From Arcicella rigui (GTDB taxonomy: Bacteria; Bacteroidota; Bacteroidia; Cytophagales; Spirosomataceae), in contig NZ_JAYFUM010000020.1 in assembly GCF_034929435.1 (NCBI RefSeq), positions 62,001-126,000 on the forward strand: a stretch of 64,000 bases of DNA. The letters are read 5' to 3'. The position numbers and the translations under genes were made by a program. The notes beneath the pieces are model-generated. The model saw only the letters and a program-made list of their open reading frames with translations. It was not told the origin of the DNA and ran no database searches. Positions 25,488 to 34,220 of this stretch are shown one piece after another; within the stretch, counting starts at the first letter, position 1; each line of letters opens with the position of its first letter.

Positions 25488-25519
25488 TTGCAAGGTACTG
25501 GCTTTTACCCATAACTTTG
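25488..25519 (+). promoter_or_regulatory. Consensus promoter with long leader for secreted protein 25768; gap 25178-25767
   Basis: TTG (25488-25490), 21 bases, TAACTTTG (25512-25519), a full TAnnTTTG match. Start near 25526 gives a leader of about 240 nt. The leader includes TTAATAA/TTATTAA (25546-25552/25564-25570) around AACCTCTGAACAA, a 13-mer that recurs just after the gene (26180-26192). The part 25178-25487 holds nothing I can recognise. Confidence 0.68.
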
Positions 25520-25767
25520 ACACAGAAATCAAGAACAAAAAACAATTAATAACCTCTGAACAATTATTAAAACGTTAAAAACCGAACAGTAACTGTAACA
25601 AAAACGAACACCTATTAGAGTAACCTTAAAACATAAGTATCTACAAATCAATAATTTATATTTTTTGGCACACAAATTTCAATAATTATATTACAAAACC
25701 AACAGAGTAATCTCTAAACAATTTATTTCATAATCAAAAAATTTAATTTCTAAACAGTTTAAAAAAA

Positions 25768-26169
25768 ATGAAAACTTTAGTTAAAACTTTCGCAATTGCA
25801 GTATTATCAGTGATGTCATTCGTTTCTAACGCATCTGACAACAACGAACCAACAGGTAGCATCAAAAAACCGTTTGCTGTGGGAATGTACCAAACAGCTA
25901 ACACGCTACAAATGAATGTATTGATTGAAAAAACAACGAACAAAGATTTGTACGTATCGTTGAAAGATGAAGCTGGAAATGTATTACACAAAGAAAGAGT
26001 GGGTAAAAAAGGAACGGTATATCACGGTAAGTTTGACTTGAGCGAATTGCAAGATGGAAAGTATAGCTTTGAAATAACAGACGGTGAAACAAAAGTAGTT
26101 AAGAACGTAAACATTGGTACTACAAAACCAGAACCCGTAATTAACGACCGTTTTATCTCGATGAACTAA
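25768..26169 (+). CDS. Small secreted beta-sandwich-like protein (paralogue of 3602)
   Basis: 133 residues, the same length as the protein at 3602. Signal peptide 1 to about 22 (ending SNAS). The mature part has the shared pattern: LQMNVLIEKTTNKDLYVSLKDEAGNVLHKE, then KFDLSELQDGKYSFEITDG. Identity is low to moderate, but the order and spacing of the blocks are the same. Probably periplasmic or exported; no catalytic residues. It is expressed from its own promoter with a long leader and ends at a strong terminator, so it is monocistronic. Confidence 0.75.
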   Translation: MKTLVKTFAIAVLSVMSFVSNASDNNEPTGSIKKPFAVGMYQTANTLQMNVLIEKTTNKDLYVSLKDEAGNVLHKERVGKKGTVYHGKFDLSELQDGKYSFEITDGETKVVKNVNIGTTKPEPVINDRFISMN

Positions 26170-26233
26170 TTATTGGTTTAACCTCTGAACAAGCTTAATT
26201 GTAATTTCTCTGAATCTAACTATGAAAATAAAG

Positions 26234-26266
26234 CCGTGCTACGATAGTCTCGTGGTACGGTTTTTT
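26234..26266 (+). terminator. Intrinsic terminator after 25768
   Basis: CCGTGCTACGA (26234-26244) pairs with TCGTGGTACGG (26250-26260), 11 pairs including two G-U, followed by six T. Confidence 0.85.
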
Positions 26267-26412
26267 GTTTAAAAAGCCCCTGAAACATTAACATATCATT
26301 AACACGATGCTCTAAAATAGCGATTTTGATTCCTGCGTTTTATAGTTGTATTCATCAAGGAATAAATTATCCGAAACCTCGAAAATACATTCACCATTAA
26401 AACATCCACTCC

Positions 26413-27051
26413 ATGAATCGTACATTATTTAGTTTATTATTAATTGCTTTAGGATTAGGAACAACCGTAGCAAAAGCACAAGACCGTAATTATTCAAACA
26501 GAGGATACCAAAACGGCGATAGAAATTATCAACAAAATGATAATTATTCTGATAGAAATAATCGTAATGACGACTATTCAGATAGAAACAACCGAAATAA
26601 TAATTACAATGACCGAGACAATAGAAATGATGATTTTTTCGCTCGTTGTGATAATAATCGTTATGGTCGTTATGATTTTGATGCCCGAAATCCATTCGAT
26701 ACTCGTAGCCCAAATTACGACCCTCGCAATCCGTTCGACCCACGCCCAGTGTACGACCCGTACCGTCATAGCCGTTGGAATGAAATTGATTTTCGTAGTA
26801 ATGCCGACCCATTTGATTTTTGCGAAAATAGGAGAGTATGGGCAAGCCGTTTTTTCCCATTAGACCCAAGTAACCCTTATGATATTCGCAACCGATATAT
26901 GAACCAGTGGAATAATAATTCTTATGCCTATGGACGAGGTTCTTATGGTAGAGATTATGGTAGAAGAAGACAAGCTCCGGCCGTAATTATTGTTCCAGTA
27001 CCTGCTCCAAGAGGCTACGGACACGACCACTATCACAGAAGAAATTGGTAA
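26413..27051 (+). CDS. Secreted Asn/Arg/Asp/Tyr-rich low-complexity protein
   Basis: 212 residues. Signal peptide 1-22 (ending AKAQ). Residues 24-75 are almost only N, R, D, Y, Q and G, built from repeats of YSDRNNRND type. Residues 85-115 hold DPRNPFDPRP-type repeats. Two cysteines (C79, C137 or nearby) could form a disulfide. The C terminus is Arg/Tyr/Gly-rich, then a hydrophobic patch (APAVIIVPVPAP), then His/Arg-rich. No known domain. The composition suggests a disordered, possibly surface or matrix protein. Gene boundaries are firm: a good ATG and a strong terminator. Confidence 0.8.
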   Translation: MNRTLFSLLLIALGLGTTVAKAQDRNYSNRGYQNGDRNYQQNDNYSDRNNRNDDYSDRNNRNNNYNDRDNRNDDFFARCDNNRYGRYDFDARNPFDTRSPNYDPRNPFDPRPVYDPYRHSRWNEIDFRSNADPFDFCENRRVWASRFFPLDPSNPYDIRNRYMNQWNNNSYAYGRGSYGRDYGRRRQAPAVIIVPVPAPRGYGHDHYHRRNW

Positions 27052-27070
27052 TAAGCTTTGTATAAACAAA

Positions 27071-27120
27071 AAACGACCAGCTTACAGGTAATTTATTACT
27101 TATAAGCTGGTCGTTTTTTT
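27071..27120 (+). terminator. Intrinsic terminator after 26413
   Basis: A 14-bp stem AAACGACCAGCTTA (27071-27084) with TAAGCTGGTCGTTT (27103-27116), followed by T-run. Confidence 0.85.
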
Positions 27121-27226
27121 TATTTCTCTAAAAAAAATTATGGAAAAGGTTCTAAACCAGTATAAAAGTGAAAGTGGTGGCTTTTATTTCTAATAATGGG
27201 GTTCAACTTTACTTAATACATAGCGT

Positions 27227-28057
27227 ATGCAAATTTATCAAGCAATCAGCCAGCGAGAGGCACAGACTTTTACAACAGCACAATTAAGAGAAAACTTTTT
27301 GATTGAAACTGTTTTCAAAAATAATGAGATTCACTTTGTTTATACTCATTACGACAGAGTAGTTTTAGGCGGAGCATTTCCGATTGATTCAACGCTAACC
27401 TTAGGTACTTATGATAATTTAAAATCTGAGTATTTCCTCGAACGTCGTGAAATTGGTATCATCAATGTCGGTGGCGAAGGTACTATTTCAGCAGATGGCG
27501 AAAGCTTTAGTTTATCGAAATTAGATGCTCTTTATATTGGCAAAGGCGTAAAAGAAGTAACTTTTAGTAGCACAGATGCCAATAATCCTGCACTGTTTTT
27601 CTTGTTATCAGCTCCAGCTCATCACACTTATCCTACTCGTAAAATGACGAAAGAAGAAGCTTCTCCAGTTTCTTTGGGTACAGTTGAAACAGCCAACGAG
27701 CGAACTATCTATAAATACATTCATCGTGACGGAATCCAAAGTTGCCAAGTTGTAATGGGATTGACGGTTTTAAAAACAGGAAGTGTTTGGAATACGATGC
27801 CAGCACACGTTCATGACCGCAGAATGGAAGCCTACTTATACTTTGATTTGAACGCTGAACATAGAGTATTTCACTTGATGGGACAACCACAGGAGACTCG
27901 TCATTTAGTAGTTGCTAATCATCAAGCTATTTTATCGCCACCGTGGTCGATTCACTCGGGGGCAGGAACAACCAATTATGCCTTTATTTGGGCAATGGCA
28001 GGCGAAAACCTCGACTTTACGGATATGGATTTTGCCAAAATTGCTGAACTCAAATAA
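27227..28057 (+). CDS. kduI: 5-dehydro-4-deoxy-D-glucuronate isomerase
   Basis: 276 residues, standard KduI length. Cupin barrel with the zinc site in MPAHVHDRRMEAYLYFDL (His, His, Glu) and a later His in PPWSIHSGAGTTNYAFIWAM. It converts 5-keto-4-deoxyuronate to 3-deoxy-D-glycero-2,5-hexodiulosonate in pectin/uronate breakdown. It heads a run of four plus-strand carbohydrate genes; the next (GH88) releases unsaturated uronates that feed this step. Confidence 0.96.
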   Translation: MQIYQAISQREAQTFTTAQLRENFLIETVFKNNEIHFVYTHYDRVVLGGAFPIDSTLTLGTYDNLKSEYFLERREIGIINVGGEGTISADGESFSLSKLDALYIGKGVKEVTFSSTDANNPALFFLLSAPAHHTYPTRKMTKEEASPVSLGTVETANERTIYKYIHRDGIQSCQVVMGLTVLKTGSVWNTMPAHVHDRRMEAYLYFDLNAEHRVFHLMGQPQETRHLVVANHQAILSPPWSIHSGAGTTNYAFIWAMAGENLDFTDMDFAKIAELK

Positions 28058-28099
28058 AGCGTTTACCTTATTTAGAACAAATACAATTCCTCAATAACT

Positions 28100-29272
28100 A
28101 TGAAAAAAATCTTATTAGCGTTATTACTTTCTGGCACAGTCAGTGTTTTTGGTCAATCAAAAATTGATGTAAAAAAAGAGTTTGATTTTGCTGCCAAACA
28201 ATATGAAGGAATGCTGAAATCGCATCCTGATTATACCAAAACACCACAATCTACTAATCCCGACGGTTCGCCAAGAGATATGCCTACTGAATGGTGGTGC
28301 AGCGGATTTTTTGGTGGTTCACTTTGGTACATTTTTGAGGAAACCAAAAATCCTTTTTGGAAAGAAGCCGCTCATAATTGGACAATGGCTGTAAAAAAGG
28401 AACAATACAATACGGGTACTCACGACTTGGGTTTTATGTTGTACTGTCCTTTCGGAAATGGCTATCGACTTACTAAAAATCCTGAATATAAAGATATTAT
28501 GCTTACAGGGGCGAAGTCTTTAACGACTCGCTTTGACCCTAAAGTAGGTTTAATCAAATCTTGGAACAAATTGCATCAATACAATTACCCTGTAATTATT
28601 GATAACATGATGAACCTTGAGTTTTTATTTTGGGCGGCCAAAACATCAGGCAATCAAGAGTTTTATAAGGTTTGTATTTCGCACGCAGATAGTACTTTGA
28701 AAAATCATTTCCGTGCTGACGGAAGTAGCTATCATGTAATTTGCTACGATGAAAAAGGGCAACCTTTGGCAAAAATCACTCATCAAGGTTATGCCGATGC
28801 TTCGGCTTGGGCAAGAGGACAAGCTTGGGGTTTGTATGGTTATACAGTGATGTATCGTGAAACCAAGCAAAAAAAGTACTTGGAACAAGCTCAAAAAATT
28901 GCAGATTTCTATTTGAGCAACCCAAATTTGCCTGCTGATAAAGTTCCTTACTGGGACTTCAACGCACCGAACATTCCTAACGAAGAGCGTGACGCTTCGG
29001 CGGCTGCCATTACTTCTTCTGCTTTATTAGAACTTTCTACTTATTCTGGTAAAAAAGGAGCAAAGTATTTCAATTCTGCCGTAAAAATGCTGGAAAGTCT
29101 TTCAAGTCCTGCTTACAAAGCTAATTTAGGCGAAAACAATCACTTTATTTTGAAACATAGTGTAGGTGGAAAACCGATGAAATCTGAAATAGACGTACCT
29201 TTAGTGTATGCCGACTATTATTATTTAGAAGCATTATTGAGGTATCAATCTTTGACAAAAAAGAAAAAGTAA
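28100..29272 (+). CDS. Glycoside hydrolase family 88, unsaturated glucuronyl hydrolase
   Basis: 390 residues with a signal peptide (1-20, ending VFGQS). An (alpha/alpha)6 barrel with family motifs TEWWCSGFFGGSLWYIFEET, THDLGFMLYCPFGNGYRLT (including the catalytic Asp of HDLGF), NMMNLEFLFWAAK (second catalytic Asp region), GYADASAWARGQAWGLYG and a late DASAAAITSSALLELS. It hydrates and releases 4,5-unsaturated uronic acid from oligosaccharides in the periplasm. It lies 42 bases after kduI and 6 bases before the DUF2264 gene. Confidence 0.92.
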   Translation: MKKILLALLLSGTVSVFGQSKIDVKKEFDFAAKQYEGMLKSHPDYTKTPQSTNPDGSPRDMPTEWWCSGFFGGSLWYIFEETKNPFWKEAAHNWTMAVKKEQYNTGTHDLGFMLYCPFGNGYRLTKNPEYKDIMLTGAKSLTTRFDPKVGLIKSWNKLHQYNYPVIIDNMMNLEFLFWAAKTSGNQEFYKVCISHADSTLKNHFRADGSSYHVICYDEKGQPLAKITHQGYADASAWARGQAWGLYGYTVMYRETKQKKYLEQAQKIADFYLSNPNLPADKVPYWDFNAPNIPNEERDASAAAITSSALLELSTYSGKKGAKYFNSAVKMLESLSSPAYKANLGENNHFILKHSVGGKPMKSEIDVPLVYADYYYLEALLRYQSLTKKKK

Positions 29273-29278
29273 AAGACA

Positions 29279-30520
29279 ATGTTCAGAAGAAATTTTCTAA
29301 AAGGTTTTGGACTTTCTTTGTTTGCTCCTACGGTAGTGCAGGCAAAGAGTACTCCAGAAAATACGTTTACAAATCTTGAGAATACCAGAGAATTTTGGGT
29401 GAATTATCTCCAAAAACTCTCAGAACCCATTTTGACTCATCTCGCCAAAGATGAGCTCAAAAGTAAAATGCCCATCGAAGGCACAAAAGTTGGGATGGAA
29501 ACTCATGCTTTTTGTAATACTTTAGAAGGTTTCGGAAGATTAATCACTGGCATTTCCCCGTGGTTGCAGTCCGACGGTGGAAATGCCTTTGAAAAAAACC
29601 TTCGAGAAAAGTACCTAAAACTTACTTTAGAAGGTTTGTCTAATGCCGTAAACCCAAAAGCAAAAGACTATATGCCGTGGGATGTTCCCTCACAACCTTT
29701 AGTTGATGCCGCATTTTTGGCTTTAGGATTAATCCGTTGTCCAAAAATTTGGGAGAAAGCAGATGCTCAATTACGCCAAAATATCATTCAAGCCTTCAAA
29801 TTATCTCGCAAAATCAAACCCGGTTTTAATAATTGGTTACTTTTTTCGGGCATGATTGAAGCCTTTTTCTTGAGTATTGGCGAAGAGTACGATAAAATGC
29901 GTTTGGATTATGCCATTCGCCAACATGAACAGTGGTATAAAGGCGACGGAGCTTTTGGCGACGGCCCAGAATTTCATTGGGACTATTACAACTCTATTGT
30001 TATCCAACCTTTCCTTTTTGAAATTTTAAGAATTACAGTTCCCAAACATTCAGAATACAAGCATTTTCAACAAAATACTGAAAAAATATTTCGCCGTTAT
30101 GCCATCATTCAAGAAAGAATGATTCATAGCGATGGCAGTTTCACAGCCTACGGACGTTCGTTGGGCTATCGTGCTGGCTGTTTTCATCACTTAGCCAATA
30201 CTGCTTTTCAAACTTCTTTACCTCAAGAACTAAGCTACGGACAAGTAAGGGAAGCCCTAACGGCAGTCATGCGAAAAACGACAGAACATAAAGATACTTT
30301 CGATAAAAACGGCTGGCTTCGCCCCGGTTTATATGGTTTTCAACCAAGTATTCTTGAGGATTACTTGGCTACTGGAAGCTCTTATTTATGTTCGGCGGTA
30401 CTTCTTCCCTTGGGTCTTTCAGAAACGCATGAATTTTGGACAAGTCCTGCACAGGCTTGGACATCGCAAAAAATCTGGCGTGGAGACGTCGTTAGCCCCG
30501 ACCACGCCATTCACTTTTAG
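29279..30520 (+). CDS. DUF2264 family protein with twin-arginine-type leader
   Basis: 413 residues. The N terminus MFRRNFLKGFGLSLFAPTV carries RRNFLKG, a twin-arginine-like motif, so Tat export is likely. The body matches DUF2264: REFWVNYLQKLSEP, GFGRLITGISPWLQ, NNWLLFSGMIEAFFLSIG, GDGPEFHWDYYNSIVIQPFL, RSLGYRAGCFHHLANTAF. The family shares an (alpha/alpha)6 toroid with polysaccharide lyases/uronyl hydrolases and is found in pectin and glycan loci, but its exact reaction is not known to me. Almost no gap from the GH88 gene implies one operon. Confidence 0.88.
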   Translation: MFRRNFLKGFGLSLFAPTVVQAKSTPENTFTNLENTREFWVNYLQKLSEPILTHLAKDELKSKMPIEGTKVGMETHAFCNTLEGFGRLITGISPWLQSDGGNAFEKNLREKYLKLTLEGLSNAVNPKAKDYMPWDVPSQPLVDAAFLALGLIRCPKIWEKADAQLRQNIIQAFKLSRKIKPGFNNWLLFSGMIEAFFLSIGEEYDKMRLDYAIRQHEQWYKGDGAFGDGPEFHWDYYNSIVIQPFLFEILRITVPKHSEYKHFQQNTEKIFRRYAIIQERMIHSDGSFTAYGRSLGYRAGCFHHLANTAFQTSLPQELSYGQVREALTAVMRKTTEHKDTFDKNGWLRPGLYGFQPSILEDYLATGSSYLCSAVLLPLGLSETHEFWTSPAQAWTSQKIWRGDVVSPDHAIHF

Positions 30521-30534
30521 GTTCAGTTCCATAT

Positions 30535-30631
30535 AAAGTAAGACAGTATATTTTCAATAAAAATTTATCTTTATTGAATAGTAGCGTTCGCTATTGATGA
30601 TATATTTCTTTCAAAAACAGAGTCTTACTTT
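30535..30631. repeat. Nested palindromic MITE-like element
   Basis: The outer 10-bp inverted repeat AAAGTAAGAC (30535-30544)/GTCTTACTTT (30622-30631) encloses TTCAATAAA (30553-30561)/TTTATTGAA (30570-30578) and a small TAGCG/CGCTA hairpin. A TA lies outside each end. It fills the gap between DUF2264 and the next gene, and its right end touches that gene's start. It could also act as an attenuating hairpin. Confidence 0.5.
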
Positions 30632-30642
30632 TAATGTTACTT

Positions 30643-33600
30643 ATGAAACCGAAAATTTTGGCATTCATAGCGTTATTATGCTTTTGTAATAACGCTTTAT
30701 TCTCCCAAACAAGCAATCCCCTAAAAGGCAAAAGAGTACTTATCTTCTCTAAAACGGCAGGCTTTCGTCATTCTTCCATTCCATATTGTTCAAAGGCTAT
30801 TCAGCAAATGGGAATTGACAATGGTTTTGAAGTAGATACCACCGAAAATGCCAACAATTTCAACGAAACAAACCTAAAAAAGTATAGCGTTGTTGTTTTT
30901 AACAGCACAACGGGCAATGTACTAAGCGAACCTCAACAAATTGCTTTTGAACGCTACATTCAAGCTGGCGGAGCATTTTTGGGTATCCACGCCGCCGCAG
31001 ATACCGAGTACGACTGGGCTTGGTATGGCAAATTGGTAGGAGGCTACTTCAACGGGCATCCCGGTAAAAATGTGTCAAACGTGCAAAATGGTAAATTTAT
31101 CATCAAAGACCGTACTCATATTTCTACCAACTTTATGCCTGAAACCTTGGAGCGTAAAGATGAATTTTACAGCTACAAAAACTTCAATCCTGATGTAAAA
31201 GTATTGTTTACGGTAGATGAAAATTCATACAAAGAAGGTCAAATGGGCGATTTTCACCCAATGGCTTGGTATCATGAATTTGATGGCGGTAGAGCATTTT
31301 ACACCAACTGGGGACATACCAACGAAACCTTTTCAGAAGAAATTCCACTTAAACACATTTTGGGCGGTTTACAATGGGCAGCTTCTGGGCCAGCCTTAGA
31401 CTACTCTAAAGTAAAGAGTGTTTTGCCTCCAGAAGAAAACCGTTTTATCAGAACCGTTTTAGATGAAAAATTAGATGAACCGACTGAGTTAGTAGTATTG
31501 GATAATGGAAAAATCATTTTCGGAGAAAGAAAAGGACTTTTGAAAGTATATAATCCAAAGAAAAAATCGACAAAAGTAGTAGCTGATTTAAGCGTTTATA
31601 CAAAATTTGAATACGGTTTGATGGGTGTAAATATCGACCCAGATTTCAATAAAAATAAATGGATTTACTTGTATTACTCGCCATCGGTGGGAAAAGTAGG
31701 AGCGGATACTGCCAACCGTTTATCTCGTTTTGTGTATGACGATGTGAATGATACACTTTTATTCAATACCGAAAAAGTAGTGTTACGAGTACCTGTAAAA
31801 CGCACAGAATGCTGCCATACGGGTGGCTCTATCGCTTGGGATAGCAAAGGAAATATGTTTCTTTCAACGGGCGACGATACCAACCCTTTTGCTTCAGAAG
31901 GTTTTGCTCCCATAGATAACAAGCCGGGCCGTTCGGGTTGGGATGCTCGCTATACTTCTTCTAATACCAACGATTTAAGAGGAAAAATTATGAGAATCAA
32001 GCCTACGGCAGATGGCTCATATACAATTCCAGAAGGAAACTTATTCCCTGTTGGTACAGAAAAAACTCGTCCAGAAATTTATGTAATGGGAAACAGAAAC
32101 CCTTACAGAATTTCGGTTGACCAAAGAACAGGATTTTTGTATTGGGGAGAAGTTGGACCAGATGCAGGCGAAAATTCACCCAAATATGGCCCACGTGGAC
32201 ATGATGAAGTAAATCAAGCACGCAAAGCAGGTTATTTTGGTTGGCCTCTTTTTGTAGCAGATAACAGAGCTTATAATCAAAGAGATTTTGCCAAAGACAG
32301 TACTTGGGCAAAATTTGACCCAGCACATCCAATCAACGATTCGCCACACAACACAGGCTTACGTGAATTACCGCCAGCACAAAAAGCATTTATTTACTAT
32401 CCTTATGCAGATTCTCCTGAATTTGGTGAAATTGTTGGCAAAGGCGGACGTAATGCGATGGGTGGGCCAGTATATTATTTTGATGATTTTGACGCAAATT
32501 CTAAAGTGAAATTCCCTAAATATTTAGATGGGAAATTCTTTGCTTACGACTGGATGCGTGACTGGATTAATATCGTGACGATGAAGCCTAACGGCGATTT
32601 TGTATCAATGGAGCGTTTTATGCCTAATACAAAATTCAGTCATCCGATTGATATGCAATTTGCCAAAGATGGTTCTCTGTACATTTTGGAGTACGGACAA
32701 AACTGGTTTGCTCAAAATGATGATGCTCGATTGATACATATTACTTTCAATGCAGGAAATCGTACACCCGTTGTAGTGGCGAATGCCGATAAAAAAGCAG
32801 GAGCTTTACCACTGAAAGTAAACTTCTCGTCGGCTGGAACGATGGACTATGAAAACGATGTATTGAAGTACGAATGGACTTTTGCGAAAGGGGCTGCAAA
32901 AAGTAATTTACCAAACCCAACATTTACTTTCACAAAAGCGGGTATTTATACGCCAATCTTGAAAGTAACAGACGTGGCAGGTAATGTAACCACTACTTCT
33001 TTAGAAATAAAAGTTGGAAACGATGTTCCAAAAGTTGATTTGGTAATCAAAGGCAATAAAACTTTTTATTGGAACGATGAGAAAGTAGCCTATGAAGTAA
33101 AGGTTGCTGATAAAGAAGATGGCTCCTTGGCAAATAAAAAAATCAAAGCAGAAGATGTACAAGTAAATATTGATTATTTAGAAGGATTTGATAAAACAGT
33201 AATCGCACAAGGACATCAAGCTAATTTGAGTGTTTCGGCAGGAAAACGTTTAATTGAACTTTCTGACTGTAAATCTTGCCATGCTGTTGATAAAAAATCT
33301 ATTGGCCCAAGTTATAGAGACGTAGCCAAAAAATATAGAGGACAATTTGAAATTGAAGGTAAACTTTCTGACAAAATCATCAAAGGTGGTGGTGGTGTTT
33401 GGGGCGAACAAGTGATGGCGGCTCACCCACAATTATCAAAAGAAGATGCAAAAGAAATGATTAAATACATTTTCTCTTTGGCAGACGACAAGAAAGCAAG
33501 TAAACCTGTAAAAGGCGAATACCTTACCAAAGACAATGGCAAAGCTGGTACTTATATTTTCTCGGCAAGTTATACCGATAAAGGAGCAAATAATTTAGGC

Positions 33601-34020
33601 ACAATGACAGGCTCATCGACGCTTTCATTGCGTAGCCCAAAAATCAAAGCAAATTCGTATGACTCACAGAAAGCAACTGTAAAACATAGCGTAAATGGCT
33701 TAGGTGAAATCGTAGTAGCTGTGGCAGACAAAGGTTATATTGCTTTCAATCAAATTGATTTAACAAGTATTAATAGCTTTGCAGTAAATGCTATTGCATC
33801 AGACGACCGCACAGTAGGAGGGAAGATTGAAGTACGTTTAGATTCACCAAATGGACAATTGATTGGTTCGGGTGAAGTAAGCAAAAGCTCAAACAGTCCT
33901 TTGAAAATCGCAGTGAATACAGCCAATGTAGGTACTCATAATCTCTATTTTGTTTTCACTAATCCAGATACTAAGGGTAAAGCATTATTTGCTTTAGTTG
34001 ATATTAATGCTGAAAAGTAA
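30643..34020 (+). CDS. ThuA / PQQ sugar dehydrogenase-like / PKD / cytochrome c / CBM-like multidomain protein
   Basis: About 1125 residues (ATG at 30643 follows a second ATG at 30634; the MKPKILAF start gives a better signal peptide, cleaved near LFSQ). Domains in order: ThuA (about 30-250: FRHSSIPYCSKAI, GIHAAADTEYDW); glucose/sorbosone dehydrogenase propeller (about 265-710: CCHTGGSIAWDSKGN, GNRNPYRISVD); PKD (about 730-815); class I cytochrome c with haem site CKSCH and IGPSYRDVAKKY (about 860-955); and a C-terminal carbohydrate-binding module (about 985-1125). It is periplasmic or exported. A role in oxidising sugars with electrons passed to haem is likely. Such fusions are frequent in Bacteroidota glycan loci; the substrate is unknown. 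Confidence 0.9.
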   Translation: MKPKILAFIALLCFCNNALFSQTSNPLKGKRVLIFSKTAGFRHSSIPYCSKAIQQMGIDNGFEVDTTENANNFNETNLKKYSVVVFNSTTGNVLSEPQQIAFERYIQAGGAFLGIHAAADTEYDWAWYGKLVGGYFNGHPGKNVSNVQNGKFIIKDRTHISTNFMPETLERKDEFYSYKNFNPDVKVLFTVDENSYKEGQMGDFHPMAWYHEFDGGRAFYTNWGHTNETFSEEIPLKHILGGLQWAASGPALDYSKVKSVLPPEENRFIRTVLDEKLDEPTELVVLDNGKIIFGERKGLLKVYNPKKKSTKVVADLSVYTKFEYGLMGVNIDPDFNKNKWIYLYYSPSVGKVGADTANRLSRFVYDDVNDTLLFNTEKVVLRVPVKRTECCHTGGSIAWDSKGNMFLSTGDDTNPFASEGFAPIDNKPGRSGWDARYTSSNTNDLRGKIMRIKPTADGSYTIPEGNLFPVGTEKTRPEIYVMGNRNPYRISVDQRTGFLYWGEVGPDAGENSPKYGPRGHDEVNQARKAGYFGWPLFVADNRAYNQRDFAKDSTWAKFDPAHPINDSPHNTGLRELPPAQKAFIYYPYADSPEFGEIVGKGGRNAMGGPVYYFDDFDANSKVKFPKYLDGKFFAYDWMRDWINIVTMKPNGDFVSMERFMPNTKFSHPIDMQFAKDGSLYILEYGQNWFAQNDDARLIHITFNAGNRTPVVVANADKKAGALPLKVNFSSAGTMDYENDVLKYEWTFAKGAAKSNLPNPTFTFTKAGIYTPILKVTDVAGNVTTTSLEIKVGNDVPKVDLVIKGNKTFYWNDEKVAYEVKVADKEDGSLANKKIKAEDVQVNIDYLEGFDKTVIAQGHQANLSVSAGKRLIELSDCKSCHAVDKKSIGPSYRDVAKKYRGQFEIEGKLSDKIIKGGGGVWGEQVMAAHPQLSKEDAKEMIKYIFSLADDKKASKPVKGEYLTKDNGKAGTYIFSASYTDKGANNLGTMTGSSTLSLRSPKIKANSYDSQKATVKHSVNGLGEIVVAVADKGYIAFNQIDLTSINSFAVNAIASDDRTVGGKIEVRLDSPNGQLIGSGEVSKSSNSPLKIAVNTANVGTHNLYFVFTNPDTKGKALFALVDINAEK

Positions 34021-34033
34021 ATCAATCATAGAT

Positions 34034-34079
34034 TTCACAAAAAAAGGTTTCCAGACATCTGGAAACCTTTTTTTGTGAA
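34034..34079. terminator. Very strong terminator after the multidomain gene
   Basis: A 22-bp perfect stem (34034-34055 with 34058-34079) with core GGTTTCCAGA/TCTGGAAACC and seven A and seven T on the two sides. It works in either direction. Confidence 0.9.
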
Positions 34080-34163
34080 GCTAAATTTTTAAACCTAATT
34101 AATAAGTACTCTTACAACATTATCTTAGATTTTAAAATATTGTAATATTTTGAAATTCAACAT

Positions 34164-34217
34164 TTTACATTTACAACTCAACATCGCTACGGCGAACCGT
34201 TCACAATTCAGCACTCA
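34164..34217. repeat. TTCA/TCAC-type intergenic repeat units
   Basis: The region contains ACAACTCAACATC, GTTCACAATTCAGCACTCAT and similar. TCAGCACTCAT is shared with 11216-11226, and the units resemble those at 11333-11388, 18370-18390 and 58335-58375. Confidence 0.4.
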
Positions 34218-34220
34218 TAC

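Noticed and set aside
26429..26869. Long reverse-strand and shifted frames over the Asn/Arg-rich gene
   Set aside because: They are by-products of the repetitive codons; only the plus-strand frame has a signal peptide and proper flanks.
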